Shown: piece by piece, positions 7,933 through 8,139 of the stretch
How the letters are laid out: the number at the start of each line of letters is the position of its first letter
Numbering within the stretch: the stretch's first letter is position 1
Assembly (NCBI GenBank): GCA_937915485.1
Contig: CALGII010000102.1
Span: 1 to 8,139, forward strand
DNA: 8,139 nucleotides
Reading direction: 5' to 3'
Source of the DNA: an uncultured Ignavibacteriota bacterium
Lineage (GTDB): Bacteria > Bacteroidota > Ignavibacteria > Tepidaquicellales > Tepidaquicellaceae
Notes under the pieces: model-generated
The model's input: the letters and a program-made list of their open reading frames with translations, nothing else
Told to the model about the DNA's origin: nothing
The model's database searches: none
Made by a program: the position numbers and the translations under genes

Positions 7933-8139
7933 CTATAATTCTATAGAGTGTTCCTTGTTCTCGGTAATGATTCTGATTCTTATGTGAGTATTCTCGTCGG
8001 AATGAACCGTTCCCCACATCAGAGCGAGTTGCTGAAGTTGAATATCGGGTCTGTATTTAGCGGACAGACCGATGACAACTTCTCTGACGGACAGTGAATG
8101 CGCGACGTTCATAATCGAGAAGAACGCGTTGTTGGTCGG
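7933..8139 (-). CDS. C-terminal fragment of a - strand gene, possibly an APC-type permease with UspA-like tail
   Basis: From the right edge, the - strand reads 68 codons without a stop, beginning PTNNAFFSIMNVAHSLSVRE, and ends at TAG (7935-7933); the start lies outside the window. The segment VREVVIGLSAKYRPDIQLQQ followed by LALMWGTVHS resembles the last part of a UspA-like domain, in which a strand (EVVIGLS) is followed by a helix. I recall similar tails on large APC-family amino acid permeases in this bacterial group, but no membrane segment is visible here and the transporter call is inference. Codon use matches the neighbouring genes. It converges on the macroglobulin gene and shares its terminator. 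That it is coding is likely; the product is uncertain. Confidence 0.6.
   Translation of the reverse strand, partial: PTNNAFFSIMNVAHSLSVREVVIGLSAKYRPDIQLQQLALMWGTVHSDENTHIRIRIITENKEHSIEL

Noticed and set aside
1..8139. CRISPR arrays, insertion sequences, tRNA or rRNA genes.
   Set aside because: Nothing resembling regularly spaced repeats, transposase motifs, terminal inverted repeats or RNA gene sequence was seen in the non-coding stretches.

Overview
The window holds one complete gene, a very large secreted alpha-2-macroglobulin-family protein on the + strand (2075 aa). It is flanked by two genes cut by the window edges: a secreted subtilisin-family (S8) peptidase on the - strand at the left, and the last 68 codons of a - strand gene at the right. 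The + gene is divergent from the peptidase across a 375-base spacer and convergent with the right-hand gene across 65 bases that contain a strong bidirectional hairpin terminator. No RNA gene, insertion sequence, CRISPR array or attachment site is visible.

Organism: the style suggests the Bacteroidota/Chlorobiota/Ignavibacteriota group. No Shine-Dalgarno sequence precedes the two visible start codons, spacers are AT-rich and genes are moderate in GC, and AGA/AGG arginine codons are common. The macroglobulin has the form usual in that group: a helical N-terminus, the VEDYKRPKFEV signature, an aromatic Trp/Tyr-rich insert, a CAEQ thioester and an MG10-type C-terminus. This placement is an inference from family resemblance, not a search result.

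Layout: 1-1264 (-) S8 peptidase with signal peptide, propeptide and complete Asp/His/Ser triad, cut just after the catalytic Ser. 1265-1639 divergent spacer with candidate promoters and a GC-richer patch carrying a doubtful 68-codon ORF. 1640-7867 (+) alpha-2-macroglobulin. 7884-7915 terminator. 7933-8139 (-) C-terminus of a gene that may encode an APC-type permease with a UspA-like tail.

How they may work together: bacterial alpha-2-macroglobulins trap attacking proteases. A protease cuts an exposed bait segment and the resulting conformational change exposes a reactive Cys-Gln thioester. A secreted protease gene lying head-to-head with such a trap invites the idea of a protease/anti-protease pair, but secreted S8 peptidases are common in this group and adjacency may be chance. 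The usual partner, penicillin-binding protein 1C (pbpC), is not next to this copy. I see no clearly new system; the most useful leads are the divergent pair, the charged bait-like linker and the lack of both a lipobox and a pbpC neighbour.
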